Source of the DNA: Lagopus muta
Taxonomy: Eukaryota; Chordata; Aves; Galliformes; Phasianidae
Length of the DNA: 64,000 nucleotides
Direction: 5' to 3'
Assembly: GCF_023343835.1 (NCBI RefSeq)
Contig: NC_064434.1
Location: 5,809,505 to 5,873,504 of the forward strand
How positions within the stretch are numbered: position 1 is the stretch's first letter; every line of letters starts with the position of its first letter. Below the pieces are notes generated by a model that was given only the letters and a program-made list of their open reading frames with translations, ran no database searches and was not told the origin of the DNA. The position numbers were made by a program, and so were the translations under genes. Below, piece by piece: positions 35,256 through 51,900 of the stretch.

Positions 35256-35499
35256 TGCGTTTCACATTCCTATTTCTGTGTGCTCTGTGCTCAAGGTTAC
35301 CGCGGGGGAGGGTTTTGCTATCAGTTCTGCTCTCATAGCAGCTCTGCTCTTCTCCCACAGACCTCAGAACCAGCTGCGGAAGGAGGCGGGTGAGCTCACT
35401 GCTCTGTGGGCAGAAACACCACCTTCCTCACCCTCCCCTTTTTTCACCCTCCTCCTTTGAGGTGCAGATCCAGAGGCATTTAGTCTCCTTCTGTCAGCT

Positions 35500-38191
35500 T
35501 CTGAGCTCCCAGTGCACATCTGTGGAGTCATGGAGTTCCGAAACAGGAGCATCCAGCCATGGATGGAAGGGTACCATGAAATGATGGAGCTCCAGGATGA
35601 GCACAAGAACCCATGGGTAAAGGAGTTCCCAGACGTGTGGGCGAGGTACGACTTGGACTGTGGGATGGTGGCCGAGGAGGAGGATGTGACCTGGGATCAA
35701 GTGCTGTGCCAAAAAGAGAAATCACTCCGGCCAGACTTGGACAGAACGGTGGCCTTGCTGTTGCAGCAGATGCTGAAGGAGGGCATCGTGGTGCCGGGCA
35801 GTTCGCCCTACAACAGTCACCTGTACCTATTCTCCAAGAAAAATGGGGAGATGCGGCTGACACTCAACTTCAAAGCCATCCACAGAGTCATCTCCCGGCA
35901 GCCGACGGAAGTCCCTGCGCAAGGAGGACGTGGCGGTGGTGCTCAGCCCTCGCAGCCGCTATTTCTCCACCCTCGATCTGTCCTGCTGCTCCTTTGCCAT
36001 CCCGCTGACGGCCACCTCCAGGCTCAGGTTCGCCTTCACCTTCCGAGGGCAGCAGTATCTGTTCACCCGCCTGCCGCCAGGCTTCTACCTCACCAACAGC
36101 ATCGTGCACCGCCGCGTGGTCCGCATGCTGGCCCAGCTGCCCCCAGAGGACAAAGGCTGGGTGTATTCTTTCGTAGATGATATGGTCATCGCTGGGAGAA
36201 CCAGTGAGGAGACCACAGCCCGCACAAGGAGGGTTCTGCGGCTGATCCAGGCCACTGGTTTTAAAGTTAAGCTGCGGAAGGCACAGCTGCTGTGCTCCGA
36301 GGTGGACTACCTGGGGATGAAGCTGTCAGCACGCGGCTGGGAGCCGCAGGCAAGCAAACGGGAGTACATTGCGAATGTCCCACCCCCATCGGATCCAAGC
36401 AGCCTCCACTCGCTGCTGAAGACACTAGGCTATCATCAGCACCATGTGGAGGACTATGCAGAGCTGGAGCTGCCTCTGCAGCGGCTGCTGAAAGAGAAGT
36501 GGCAATGGGGCTGGGAGCAGCAGCAGGCGCTGCGGAGGCTGATACAGGCCGTCCTGACGGCGCCGGCATTGCGCTTCGTCGATCAGTCGCAGCCATTCAT
36601 CATCAGGCCGACGGTGAGCAAAGAGACCACGGGGGCTGCTCTCCTGCAGGAGAATGAGAAGGGGCAGATGGTCCCCACCTGGTACAAGTCCGACGTGCTG
36701 AAGAAGCACCAGGTGTTCTATTCGCCCGAGGAGAAGCACTGCATTGCGGTGGTCAGAGCAGTGCACGTGTTCCAGGATCTCATAGGGCCAGCTCCGATCG
36801 TCATCCAAATGCCCCGTTCCCCTTGGAAGTACCTCCTTTGGGGTGACACCAAGACCTTCTGCTGGCCGACCCCCTGCAAGAAGCAGTGGAACTTGCTGCT
36901 GGTCAATGGGGGGGAAAACATCCCCGCAGCCCCACAGCCCTTAGGCGCGCCGGTGCGCTCTGCACCTCGCCTACAACAGATACCATCCAATGTGCCCCGC
37001 AGAGATGTTTGGTTCACAGCAGGGAGCTGGGCCTGTACGGCAGCCTTGGGCTTTGCTGCCACCAACCTGGAGGAGCGCTGGCTGCTGGGGTTGATGCAGC
37101 ATGGCTCACCGGCAGGCGTGGAGCTGGAGGCCATCAGAGTGCTGCTGCAGGAGCACAGGAGCTCCAAGCCCTTGTACATCTATGCCAAAGCCAAGAGCGT
37201 GGTGCAAGGGCTGCAGGATGGGAACAGCGAGGTCATGGAGGTGGGCAATGAGCAGTTGTGGCAGAGCATCTTGCAATGGGTGCGTGCCAACCCGGGGGTG
37301 CTGCATGTTGGGCACAGCGGGGATGGGGAGGAGCTGAAGTGGAACCGGAAGGTGGTGGAGAGAGTGCAGAACATCCAAGTGTCGGTGTTATCCGCTCATG
37401 GCCAGCGGGTGTGGGAGCCGTCCAAGCATGAGAGGCAGGAGATCGTCGCCCTCAGCCATATGGGGCACGTGGGGGTGAGGAAGATGCTGAACAGGGTATG
37501 GCAGGTGGCACACTGGGAAGGGGACCGTGAGCAGGTGGCCCAGTGGGTGCAGCGCTGCAGCTGCACCAGTAGCCGCCCGCAGCCCCAGCGCATGGAGGGG
37601 CCGTGGTCGCAGCTGCAGCTGGCCCACATCAAGGGCCTGCCCACCTCCTCGAAGGGCCATTCCTCCCTACTGGTGCTGCTGGATAAGTTCTCGAGGTGGG
37701 TGGACGCCTTCCCGATGAAGAAAGGCAACGTGGAGGAGGTGGTCGAGCTGCTGCAAGTGCACGTGGAACACCGGTTGGGGATGCCGTGCTGTGTCAGTGT
37801 GGGGCACCGTGAGTATTTCCTGCGGGAAGCGGTGCAGATGGGGCTGCAGATGGATGTGGATGTGCAATACCCACCACCACCCAGCTGGGTGGCAGCCATC
37901 ACCACCAGCCTGCAGCGGCTGGCCCAGAGCGCAGGCAAACACTGGGCAGACAGCTTGTCGCTCATCCTGGCTGCCCTTAGGGCCACGTGTGTGCGCAGCG
38001 AGGTGCTTGGTCCCTACCAGCTCTGCTTCCATCACCCGCTGGTCCTCAGGATCAGCCCCAATGAGGAAGAGGCAGCGCCTGACCCCGCTGAGCCCCTCCT
38101 GCTCTGGCTGGCACGGCTGCGGGAGGACAGGGCTGAGTACAGGCAGAGGGTGGAGGAGGTCATGCAGAGTGTAGACTGTGATGCTGAGTAG
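35500..38191 (+). mobile_element. class I (gammaretrovirus-like) pol fossil with long open frame
   Basis: This is a retrovirus-derived pol segment. In order I recognise the pol N-terminal region just before reverse transcriptase (EFPDVWA, near 35620), reverse transcriptase (palm boxes about 35760-36330), connection, RNase H-like (about 37000-37280) and integrase-like (zinc region near 37450, core about 37610-38000). Similarity is to gammaretrovirus/class I pol. Gag, protease, env and flanking LTRs are not seen. It is remarkably open: one frame covers most of the segment and only about one break is visible. The integrase part looks diverged. Absence of LTRs argues for great age, while openness argues for constraint, so a domesticated gene is possible; NYNRIN in mammals is a precedent for a co-opted class I pol. 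It lies between CLU and SCARA3, co-directional with SCARA3. Confidence 0.8.
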
Positions 38192-38224
38192 GGCTCAGGG
38201 GCTGCAGGATGGTACTACTCCTCT

Positions 38225-39265
38225 TGTAGTATCAGAAAACCATTCAGGTTGGAGAATACCTCTAAGATCACCAAGTCCAACCCCAACCCATCACCACCAT
38301 GCCCACTAACCATGTTCCATGCCACTGATATCCAGACCTGTGTTCTTTGCCTGAACCAGTAGAATTTGGATGCTCCATCAACCTGTGCCACTGATACAGA
38401 ATCATAGAATCATTAAGGTTGCAGAAGACCTCTAAGATCTCCAAGACCAACCACAACCCATCCCCACTGTGCCCCATAACCATGTCCCGTGCCATTGATA
38501 TCACAGAATCATAGAATCATAGAATGGCCTGGGTTGCAAAGAAGCACAATGCTCATCCAGTTCCAACCCCCCGCTGTGTGCAGGTCACCAACCAGCAGCC
38601 CAGGCTGCCCAGAGCCACATCCAGCCTGGCCTTGAATGCTTGCAGGGATGGGGCATCCACAGCCTCCTTGGACAACCTGTGCCAGTGCCTCACCACCCTC
38701 TGGGGGAAAAACTTCCTCCTAAGATCTAAGCTGAACGTCCCCCCTGTCTCAGTTTATAACCATTCCCCTTGTCCTATCACCATCCACCCTCATAAACAGC
38801 CGTTCCCCCTCCTGTTTATACGCTTCCTTCAAGTACTGGAAGGCCACAATGAGGTCTCCATGGAGCCTTCTCCTCTCCAAGCTGAACAAGCCCAGTTAAT
38901 ATCCATACATGTCCCTGCCCTAGTCTGTAGGATCTGTTGGCCACCTCATTCCTTTCATATGGAGTCACAGAATCATGATGGTCAGAAAAACCCTCCAAAA
39001 TCACCAAGTCCAAACACGGGCCCATCACCACGTCCCGTGCCATTGATATCCACTACCTGAAACCCATAGGTTCTGAAGGTTCAGCCACCCCATTCCTTTC
39101 CTATAAAATCCCAGAATCATGAAGTTAGGAGAACACCTCAAAAATCACCAAGTCCAACTCCATCTCCACCATGTCCACAAGTGCCACATCTCCACATTTC
39201 TTGACTACCTCCAGGGATAGTGACTCCATCACCTCTCTATTCCAATGCCTTACCATGGAAGAAAG
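38225..39265 (-). repeat. cluster of five CR1 3' fragments, same orientation
   Basis: Five CR1 3' termini ('cagaatcatagaatcat' type starts) begin near 38228, 38398, 38503, 38965 and 39105, all on the minus strand. The 38503-38960 copy is the longest and best preserved. The cluster starts about 40 bp after the pol-like frame ends. Confidence 0.88.
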
Positions 39266-40830
39266 GGAGGAATCCACCAAATGCACAGGGCCACCAACCT
39301 CATCCTGTCCAATGAGGGAGGCAGTGCTGGGAATCCAGCCTGCACAGTCACCAACGGACAGGGCATGGGAGAGGGAGAGGAGCAGGAAGGGATTGGCTGT
39401 GTGTGAAATGGGACCAGAAGCCGCTACTTGTTCTGTCTTGTATGTTTTTTTAATCTGGGCCAGTCGCTGTAGTCTGCCCTATCTTGTATTTTCTTATTAA
39501 AATCTTTTCTAAATCACATCTGTGCATTCGTGCTCTCTGTCCCACGAGTGTGTGCTGCAAGGACCCCCATGCATCCACTGTGTGTGTGTATCAGGCAGAG
39601 GGTGGTGAGCATCACTGGGGGTAGAGCCAGAGGGGGTCCCAGTGAAAGGACTGGGCATCTTTCCCCTCCAGCCATAGGATGGCAATGGTGTGTGCCCCCA
39701 GAACCACCTCCTGTGACTGAGCTCAGTGCAGGGCAGAGGACATCCCCACAGCACTGTATGGGGCTCGTGGCCTTTAGGAAGTGGTAGTGGTGAGGCTTGG
39801 TGCGCTCACCTGTTCCCTCCTCCCCTGACCTGGGAGGTAGGAAACAGCAGAGAGACTTGAAAATGTTGGAGAGGCTCTAGGAGGAGAGCTAAGACCCCCA
39901 AAAATGGGATGGGAGCATCCAGAAGCCATTCCAGAATCAGGAGGAGGGCAGGTGTTGGTGGCCTCCATGTCCCACCTGTGGCCATGCTGGGAGGATGGTG
40001 GCCATGTGAGGAGGATGGTGGCTCTTCAGGAAGGTTGGCGGCCATGGGAGGAGGAAGTTGGCCGTGCAAGGAGCCTGGTGGTCTTCCAGCAGGGTCTCGC
40101 CAGAGGGCAGCAGCAGCCCTGCAGAAAGCATGCACACTAAGCAGGGTCTTTTAAGCCCCTCACACTCCCCCCTGGTGCTGGGATTTCTCCTCCCACCATT
40201 CTTTTTGTTTCCTCCTTCCAAAGCCGCTGGTGGTGTCTCAGTGGTTCCCAGCACTGTGGGGATGAGGCATCCCAAATGTACCCAACCCATGTGGTACCCC
40301 CACCCCACGTCTCTGAGCCAGGACCACAGCACCAAACCACAGCACCCGCAGCCCCAGCTAGAACCATGAGCTCAAAGCAGGACCCCAGAACCCGGACCAT
40401 AGCAACTCGTGTCCCTGATCCAAATGTGTGTGCCCTGCCCAGCACCCCAGACCCCAAACCTCATCTCCCTGTGGCCTTGACCAGGCCCCGATTCCAAACC
40501 CTTCAGCCCGATCCTATGCACCAGAATCACATCCCCAGACTAAGACCCTGTAAGGGACGAGACAAATCCCACCCCCGAACCGTAAATAACAAACCCCAGA
40601 CGCCATCTCCCCATGGCCGTAATGAGGATCCCATCACCAGACCAGGACCCCATCCCCATACACCAGGACCCCATTCCCAGTCCAAAGACCCCCATTCCCA
40701 GATCCAAAATCCCCCACTACCACTGGGCACAGCCCCCGGCACGCCATCCCCATCCACCTCCCCAGAGTTCTCCAACCTCCTCCCCACCCCACCCCTCCCC
40801 TTGGCCGGCACAGCGGCGTTCCGTGGGACA
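39266..40830. other. intergenic, low-complexity stretches
   Basis: No supported exon. There is an ATTAAA-type sequence near 39496, a short 'ggaggatggtggccatg' tandem at about 39960-40080, and a degenerate 'ccccagaccccaaaccc' C-rich array at about 40270-40730. Confidence 0.4.
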
Positions 40831-40970
40831 TTTGGTAGTCATTAGGGCCGGAGGGAAGGAGGCAGGCGCGAGAGCAACCTTTCTTCTCCAGCTCATATCC
40901 CGGCGCCTCACGCTTGGGTGGACGGCAGCCAAGCGCGGCTGCGCTCCCCGCACCCCATCCCGCAGAGGCC
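40830..40970 (+). promoter_or_regulatory. SCARA3 proximal promoter / 5' UTR
   Basis: A moderately CpG-rich stretch leads into the ATG in good Kozak context (GAGGCCATGG). No TATA box is obvious and the transcript start is not resolved. Confidence 0.45.
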
Positions 40971-45609
<4,639 letters not shown>

Positions 45610-45923
45610 TGCAGACCTTGGAGCCATGCTAATGGCACTGGGATGGAGGAACTCCTTCCAGCTCTGAGAGCATCCCCTGCTCCCGCTGCCAGCCCCTGGG
45701 GACAGGGCAGGAAGGACCCTAGGAGGTCCAGATATCCCCAGCATGATGCTTTTTGGGGTGCACGGGGCTGGTCCCTGGCTCTTGAGTGGGCTGCAGAGTC
45801 CTGGGGCTTGGGGTCCCCGCAGGACGAGGACCTGTATGGGCTGGGGCACAGCTGGCTTGTGCCCTACTTCCGGCCACCTTCACCCCTCCTTCCCTGGCTG
45901 CACCAGCAATGTAATCCTGGCAC

Positions 45924-45929
45924 AATAAA
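45924..45929 (+). promoter_or_regulatory. SCARA3 polyA signal AATAAA
   Basis: AATAAA lies 315 bp after the SCARA3 stop and is the first canonical signal on this strand. Confidence 0.75.
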
Positions 45930-45939
45930 TTTGTATGGG

Positions 45940-48900
45940 GACAAGTGGTTCCTGCCTTTGGGACATGGGGTTGGGGGGGGGGGGGGGGGTTCAGGAGGGC
46001 TGGGGAGGAGCCCAGATCCAAACCGGGGGCATTGGCGTGGTACAGATGGTGGAGTGAGATGGGAGCATCCCACAGAGCTGTCCCCAAGCAGGGGACACAG
46101 ACACACAGATGTACATGCACTTATGGTCACTAATGGAGAACCCCTCCTGTCCCCAAAGCAGGGCCCCTGGAATCTGTCCCCATGTCCCAGGCCAGTAGGC
46201 AGGGTGTGGGTTGTTTTTCCCTGGCGGAGGGCAAGGAGGGGGCAGCTGGAGGCCCCAGGTACCCGAGCTGGGGCCTTGGTGCCAAGAGCAACACGGAGCT
46301 GGGGAAAACAGCCGGCCCCGCACGCAGCCCCACCTTGGGCTCTCCCCAGCCTCGCTGTAGGAGTGCAGCATGCCCCCAGAATGCACACCTGCACACACAG
46401 CCCTGCTTCACTGCCTGCTCCTGGGATAAACAGGCCCTTGCCAACAGCACCTCTGACTTTGTTTTCCAGAGGTTTGTTCAGGCCACAGCTCTTCCTGTCC
46501 CTGTGCCCACCCCTGTTCCCACTCCATCTCTGTTCCGTCTCATTCTATCTCTGTCTCCATTCCTCCATCCTCCATCTCAACCTCCATCCCACCCCCTTCC
46601 CATCCCTAGTCCCAATACCACACCCATCCCCATCCCATTCCAACCTCCATTCCCATCCTTATCCCTTCCTCCATCCCACATCATCCCATCCCATGTTTCC
46701 TATTCCCGTTCCGTCCTCATCCTCATTCCTGATCTCACCCCCATTTCCATCCCAGACCATTACTATCACTGTTCCCATCCGCATTCCATCCCCACCCCTG
46801 CCACCCTCCACAGCCCACAGCTCAGGGAGCCCCATACCCTCCCCACCAGCCCTGCCTGGGCCGCAGGTCCCAGCCCCCAGGGCCGTTTATTGCTGTTGGC
46901 ACGGCGGCTTCCTGTTTTCATCTCAGAATTAACAGCTGCAGAGCTGCAGAGCTACAGAGCCACGACGCTGCTGGTTAACACAGGCAACCCAAAATCTTTT
47001 GGAAAAAGCTTCTTTTCCCACCTGAGCATCCCAGGCACGAACAACAAAAAGCCATGGCCCTGACCACCCCTGTGCCTCCATTTCCCCATCTGGGCATCAC
47101 CGTGACACAGAGGACAAGTGACACACAGCCCACAGGCAGCAATGCCCACAGGGACACTCTCCTACCCAAACTCTCAAGGACACCAGAGCCGTTGGCAGGC
47201 ATTGGTGCCAAGCACAACAGTCGGCAGCTGCAGCACTGCTGGCGAGCTCTGGCCAACACCCCCATCCTGTGAATGACCCCATTGATGGCAGCTGCAGGGC
47301 GGCCGCTCAGGGAAGGGTGGGGGACAAATACCCACCTCCCCCCCAGCTCCTCGCACTCTGCCCGGCCCAGTTATTCATTGGAACTTGTAGCAGGGTGTGT
47401 TTTTGTGTTTTTTTTTTTCCCCCCTGCTGTATTAAGTCCATTTGGATTAACTGTAATTCTCTGGTTAATATTTCAGTTGCAATAACAATAAACTCCTCTC
47501 TGTGTGGGTCCAAGGGCTCTTCCCTTCTGCTCTTCCCCTCAAACCCAGCCCTGTGCTGGGACGTGTCCTGGAGAGACACACAGCTGGAGGACACCCCTGC
47601 CATAACCAGGCTGAAAGGCACCCGAAGGCACATCCCAAAACCATGCCCTGGGACCCCACCAACCTTCTTATAGCCCTATAACACAAAGCCCAGGCACTCT
47701 TCCAAAGCGTGGAGCTGTCTGGGAGGAGACATCCGCCTCCTACAGCCATCACGGGATGGGATGTGGGATGGAGCGGGGGCTGTGACCCAGCCCAGGAGCA
47801 GCTGAGCTCTGTTGGCTGCTGCCAGCAGGCCCGCGGAGCATTTCTTCTCACCCTGGTGTGGAATGAAAGGAAAGATAAACAGAGCTGGGAGGGACACAAA
47901 ACATCCCTCAAGCAGCTTGGGAAAGTCAGGCAGCAGTTCTGAGGGGAGAACACCAAGCGGCACGGCCCAGCGCTGGGGGAAAGGCTGCATACGTAGCCCC
48001 CACCCTAGAAACCCCCTCAAGCAAATTCACCACCCACAGTTCCACTCTCCCACTCCCCTCACCCACCAGCACGTTTTACCAGCCTGGTATGAATTTAATC
48101 ATAACATATATACATGTGCTGCAACAATTATCGTGATAGCTTCGTACAGACTTCTCCACAAAACCTTACAGAGAGCTCTGAACAGGACAGGCTGCATAAA
48201 ACCCTTCTTTGTCAGCTTTTCTCTGCAGAGAAGGTTCCCAAGAAACAGCCCAGAAATAAAGTGTAATTCAAAAGAATGACACCCTGGGGCTGTTCTCATC
48301 CTGTGCTGAAAGGCACATATCACAGCCCACACTGACATGCTCACGTAGGTTGCACCATCAGCTGGAAGCCTTCACCAGCTGCAGCTCTGTGGTTAACAAG
48401 TGGCAACCAACTGCCACACTTACTGCCAGGTGGGTCTGCAAAGCAGCTGTGAGCTTGTCAAAGTGGGAAACCCCACATTTTGGGGGAATTCTCCTTGCTT
48501 TGCTGCCTTTCACCACCACAGGGATAAGAGCTGCGCAGTCAGCAGTGTGGCTTTGGGGCTCACCAGCGATGCCAAATTAATGGCATCTCTTTCAGGAGCA
48601 CGAAGCTGCCAGGACAGCAGTGAGACAGCACAAATTCTTTCAATCTCATTCAATTAAAAGCTACAGCAACTCCTTTCCTAGAATAAATAGCATCGTCTTT
48701 GTAGAACTGAAATTCAATTTTGCTTCCTTACACCTACGTCCCTGAAAAAAAGAGATGTATGTGCAGACAAAGAGATCTTCTCCATCCAGAAGTTGTCCGT
48801 GGCTCAGGGTTGGTCGGGACACCAGGAGAATCTACCAGCTTCTGAAGAAATGGAGTCAGAGTTCACTTATTTGGTTTGATTTTTTGGCATTCTTAGCAAC

Positions 48901-48950
48901 GGTGACATTAAGACATCCCAAACCACCTTGGATTGAGAAAGGAGAGCGAC
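45940..48950. other. intergenic SCARA3-CCDC25, C-rich repeats
   Basis: There is a G run at about 45970-45990 and a degenerate 'cattcccatcc' pyrimidine array at about 46490-46800. No supported exon is visible. The left part of this interval may hold CCDC25 3' UTR: a minus-strand ATTAAA lies near 48094-48099. Confidence 0.45.
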
Positions 48951-48956
48951 TTTATT
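48951..48956 (-). promoter_or_regulatory. AATAAA overlapping the CCDC25 stop codon
   Basis: On the minus strand the last A of the TGA stop (48958-48956) is also the first A of AATAAA. Use of this signal would leave almost no 3' UTR. A second candidate, ATTAAA near 48099-48094, would give about 0.86 kb. Confidence 0.4.
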
Positions 48957-51900
48957 CACATAAAGTCATCGGAATCGTTGCCATCCTGTGGGAAGAAACA
49001 CACATTAGGACCACTGCAAAGTGGAAAATGGTGAAATGGTGTATTCAGCAGGATTTCACCATTGCCATTTATTCTGGCCTCCTGCCATCCCAGTAAAAAC
49101 ATCCTAGAATCCTCTGGAATGGGAACAGAACCCAGAGAAGCTCTGCATTGTGAAATACCCGCTGCTCTTTGCTGTCCCTGAAGCTGCAGCCCATCTGTTG
49201 TGATTTGGGAGGAACCAGAGATGGGGCTTTCACAAGCAGCCTCATGGGCCATCCCATGTCATGACCCAGCAGAAGGAAAGCAGCCTGGCACCAAGCAGGG
49301 CTCAGAAGCTGAGAGCAGGAACACCCCTGCTGCTGCATTTCCATCACTCCTCTCCCTAGCAGTGCGTCAGGAGGCACTCACATTTCAACACTTAATTCTC
49401 AGAGGGGATGTGCACGCTGGCCAGGAGGAAAATGAAGAGCTCATGAAAACCACAAACTCCTTTTAACAGTTTACAAAAGGCACATTTTCAACTGAGGGTC
49501 ACTGAGATGAGCTCCAACATCTCCTTGCCCAACACTTCACCAAGGGGAAGCTGTACACAAGCCAGACCTCAGGCAAAGCACAGACGCACCCAGTGCACAT
49601 TGGAACCTCTTCTCCACTTCAGCCCCAAGCCCTACTGTGACCCACCTCCTCACTTCCCTGCTGTGCTCCTCCCAGTTGTTTACTTCCCTGTAAGCAAATC
49701 ACTTCAAGCTTCCTCTCTGCCCCTCAGAACCTATATTCATCCCTGCCTGTACTATCATCCTTCATAGATACACCGTGCATTTTCTCCTTCCCTTGAAAAA
49801 AAGATGGCAGGGGAAAATAATCTCCGCCACCCTCAGGATGACCTTTCTGCTCCCAAGCAAGGACAGTCAAGCCTGGAACCTCACTTATAGCTCTCCCTGC
49901 TCCTTCACTCAAGTGGAAATGCACTGGGAGGGCTCTGTACACATCACCAGCAGCACAGGCTCCACCTGGTAGACATCCAAGCATTAGGGCCTTCTCTGAA
50001 AGCCAAAGAAAGTGGCATTGTCCTTCAATGAGAAGGGGCAAAGGAGATGTGCACTGTCATGTAGGAGTCACTAAAACCATACTGCAATGCGGAGCTGGAC
50101 TGTCACAATCCTGCATTGAATTTCAGCTGCCTCTGAACAGTTTCTGTGGGCATCACTCAGCTCTCACCTGATTGGAGGACATATTCTCAGCCTTCATTAA
50201 CGATGAGTAACTCCTGAAAGGGAAATGACATCATCTTACAAGATATGTTTTCAAAAACCACCAACACAGAGAGGCATTTTGATAAAATAGGATCAAGTAC
50301 CAAAAAAACCCAATTTCTTTCTGAACTCAGGGTGATGCCAGGGAGGCTGTGGATGCCTCATTCCTGCAGGCATTCAAGGCCAGGCTGGATGTGGCTCTGG
50401 GCAGCCTGGGCTGCTGGTTGGTGACCCTGCACACAGCAGGGGGTTGGAACTGGATGAGCATTGTGGTCCTTTGCAACCCAGGCCATTCTATGATTCTATG
50501 ATCTAGTTTCTAGTTATCTTACACTCTTTAGCTATTTAAAACAACTGAAGAAAGCACAGGTGCTCTGCAGACTCATCTCCACAGCCTCTGCAGCTTTGTT
50601 CAGAAGCTATCAGCTAGACAGCACCATGAGACAGAAAATCCTTCATTCTGGGGGATGAAGGGACAACTCTGGAGCAAGGCCTATCAGGAAGGCAGAGCCT
50701 TTTCTCAGCAGCACAGATATGCCTCCTGGTGCTGAGTTTGTTTTTCCAAAGCCCTCGTTATGACCTTTCCACGTGTTGAGACCTTGAGTTTTTCAAATTC
50801 CAGTCTCCCTATCATTCACATATAAATACAACTTGCTACAATAATGTATCTTGTGCTTTAAAGTAAGCCTTTGGCCAGCTGGCACGTCCAGGTCTGCATG
50901 GGGCAGGCAGGAGGGAGGAATGAGCTCCCCCATGCTGCTGCAGGTTTGGTAGCTGAGTGACAGAAAGGTCAATATGACATTTTAAAGCACCATTCCTTTC
51001 AGTGTTCAAAGGAGCATGCAATTGCCTACGGAGGAAAACTGAGGAATCACACGTTTCAGTAACAAAGGTGATGCAACAGGAAGCTGAAGAAGCCTGCCTG
51101 TGGCTCAGTGCTTTCCAAGACTTACACAAAGCTGAAAGCTGGAACCCAATAGATTGCTCCCATCCCACAGAGACAAGTGGCTCCCCCAGTTTCTCCCAAG
51201 TCAGGGATAGATTTCAAAAGACACCGTCCTTTCTTTTCACAATGGTTTAACATCCAGGTTTATTTTAAGAAAAAAAAAAAAAGGGGGGAAATGCATTTAT
51301 TGTAAAGACAAAGGGAACCATTGGGCCATGCAGACATCTATACAAGAGCAGGTCAGCTGAGCACTGAGTAATGCGGCGCCAACCATTACACAGAAATTGC
51401 TGACCCATGACTCTCCCCTCGCGCTGATGGAAACCACAGAAGCTCAACACTGGCACTGCAATTTATGACTTACCTAAGTTCTTCCAGCTCTTTCTTCTTC
51501 TTCATCTCTTCCTTTTCCTTCCGCTTCATCTCCTGGATTTGGGCTTTCTTCTCATTCCTCTCCTCTCTGTCACGGGCCTCCTTTTCAGCAGCCAGGTCTG
51601 GGAAACGTTCCACTTTTGTCTTCTCTAATCGGTTCAGTATCTCGTTCACCTTCTTCTCCACTGTCAGCATTTTCACCTTTGGAGTGCAAAGAACTATGAT
51701 CCTTATAAAAAAAATACTTTTATTTTGGCACTTTGTCTATGGAAAGAAAATGCCCTATTTCTACTTTACAAGTGGCTGAATCCCACAAAAACAGATGCGA
51801 AGGGAAATCACAGCCACCTTGTCCTATTCAGCCTGTTGTGTAACAGCACCAAAGGCCCACGACTAACAAGCACAAGTACTGCTGAGTACATAAGCGTGTC

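Noticed and set aside
33957-35460. Long His/Pro/Thr-rich and Cys/Gly-rich frames
   Set aside because: They are produced by the 60-115 bp minisatellite on both strands.
35255-39300. LTRs flanking the pol-like segment
   Set aside because: No direct repeats with TG...CA ends, primer-binding site or polypurine tract were recognisable on either side. The flanks are minisatellite and CR1.
46480-46850. Pro/Ser-rich frame after SCARA3
   Set aside because: It is the translation of a degenerate 'cattcccatcc' pyrimidine array.
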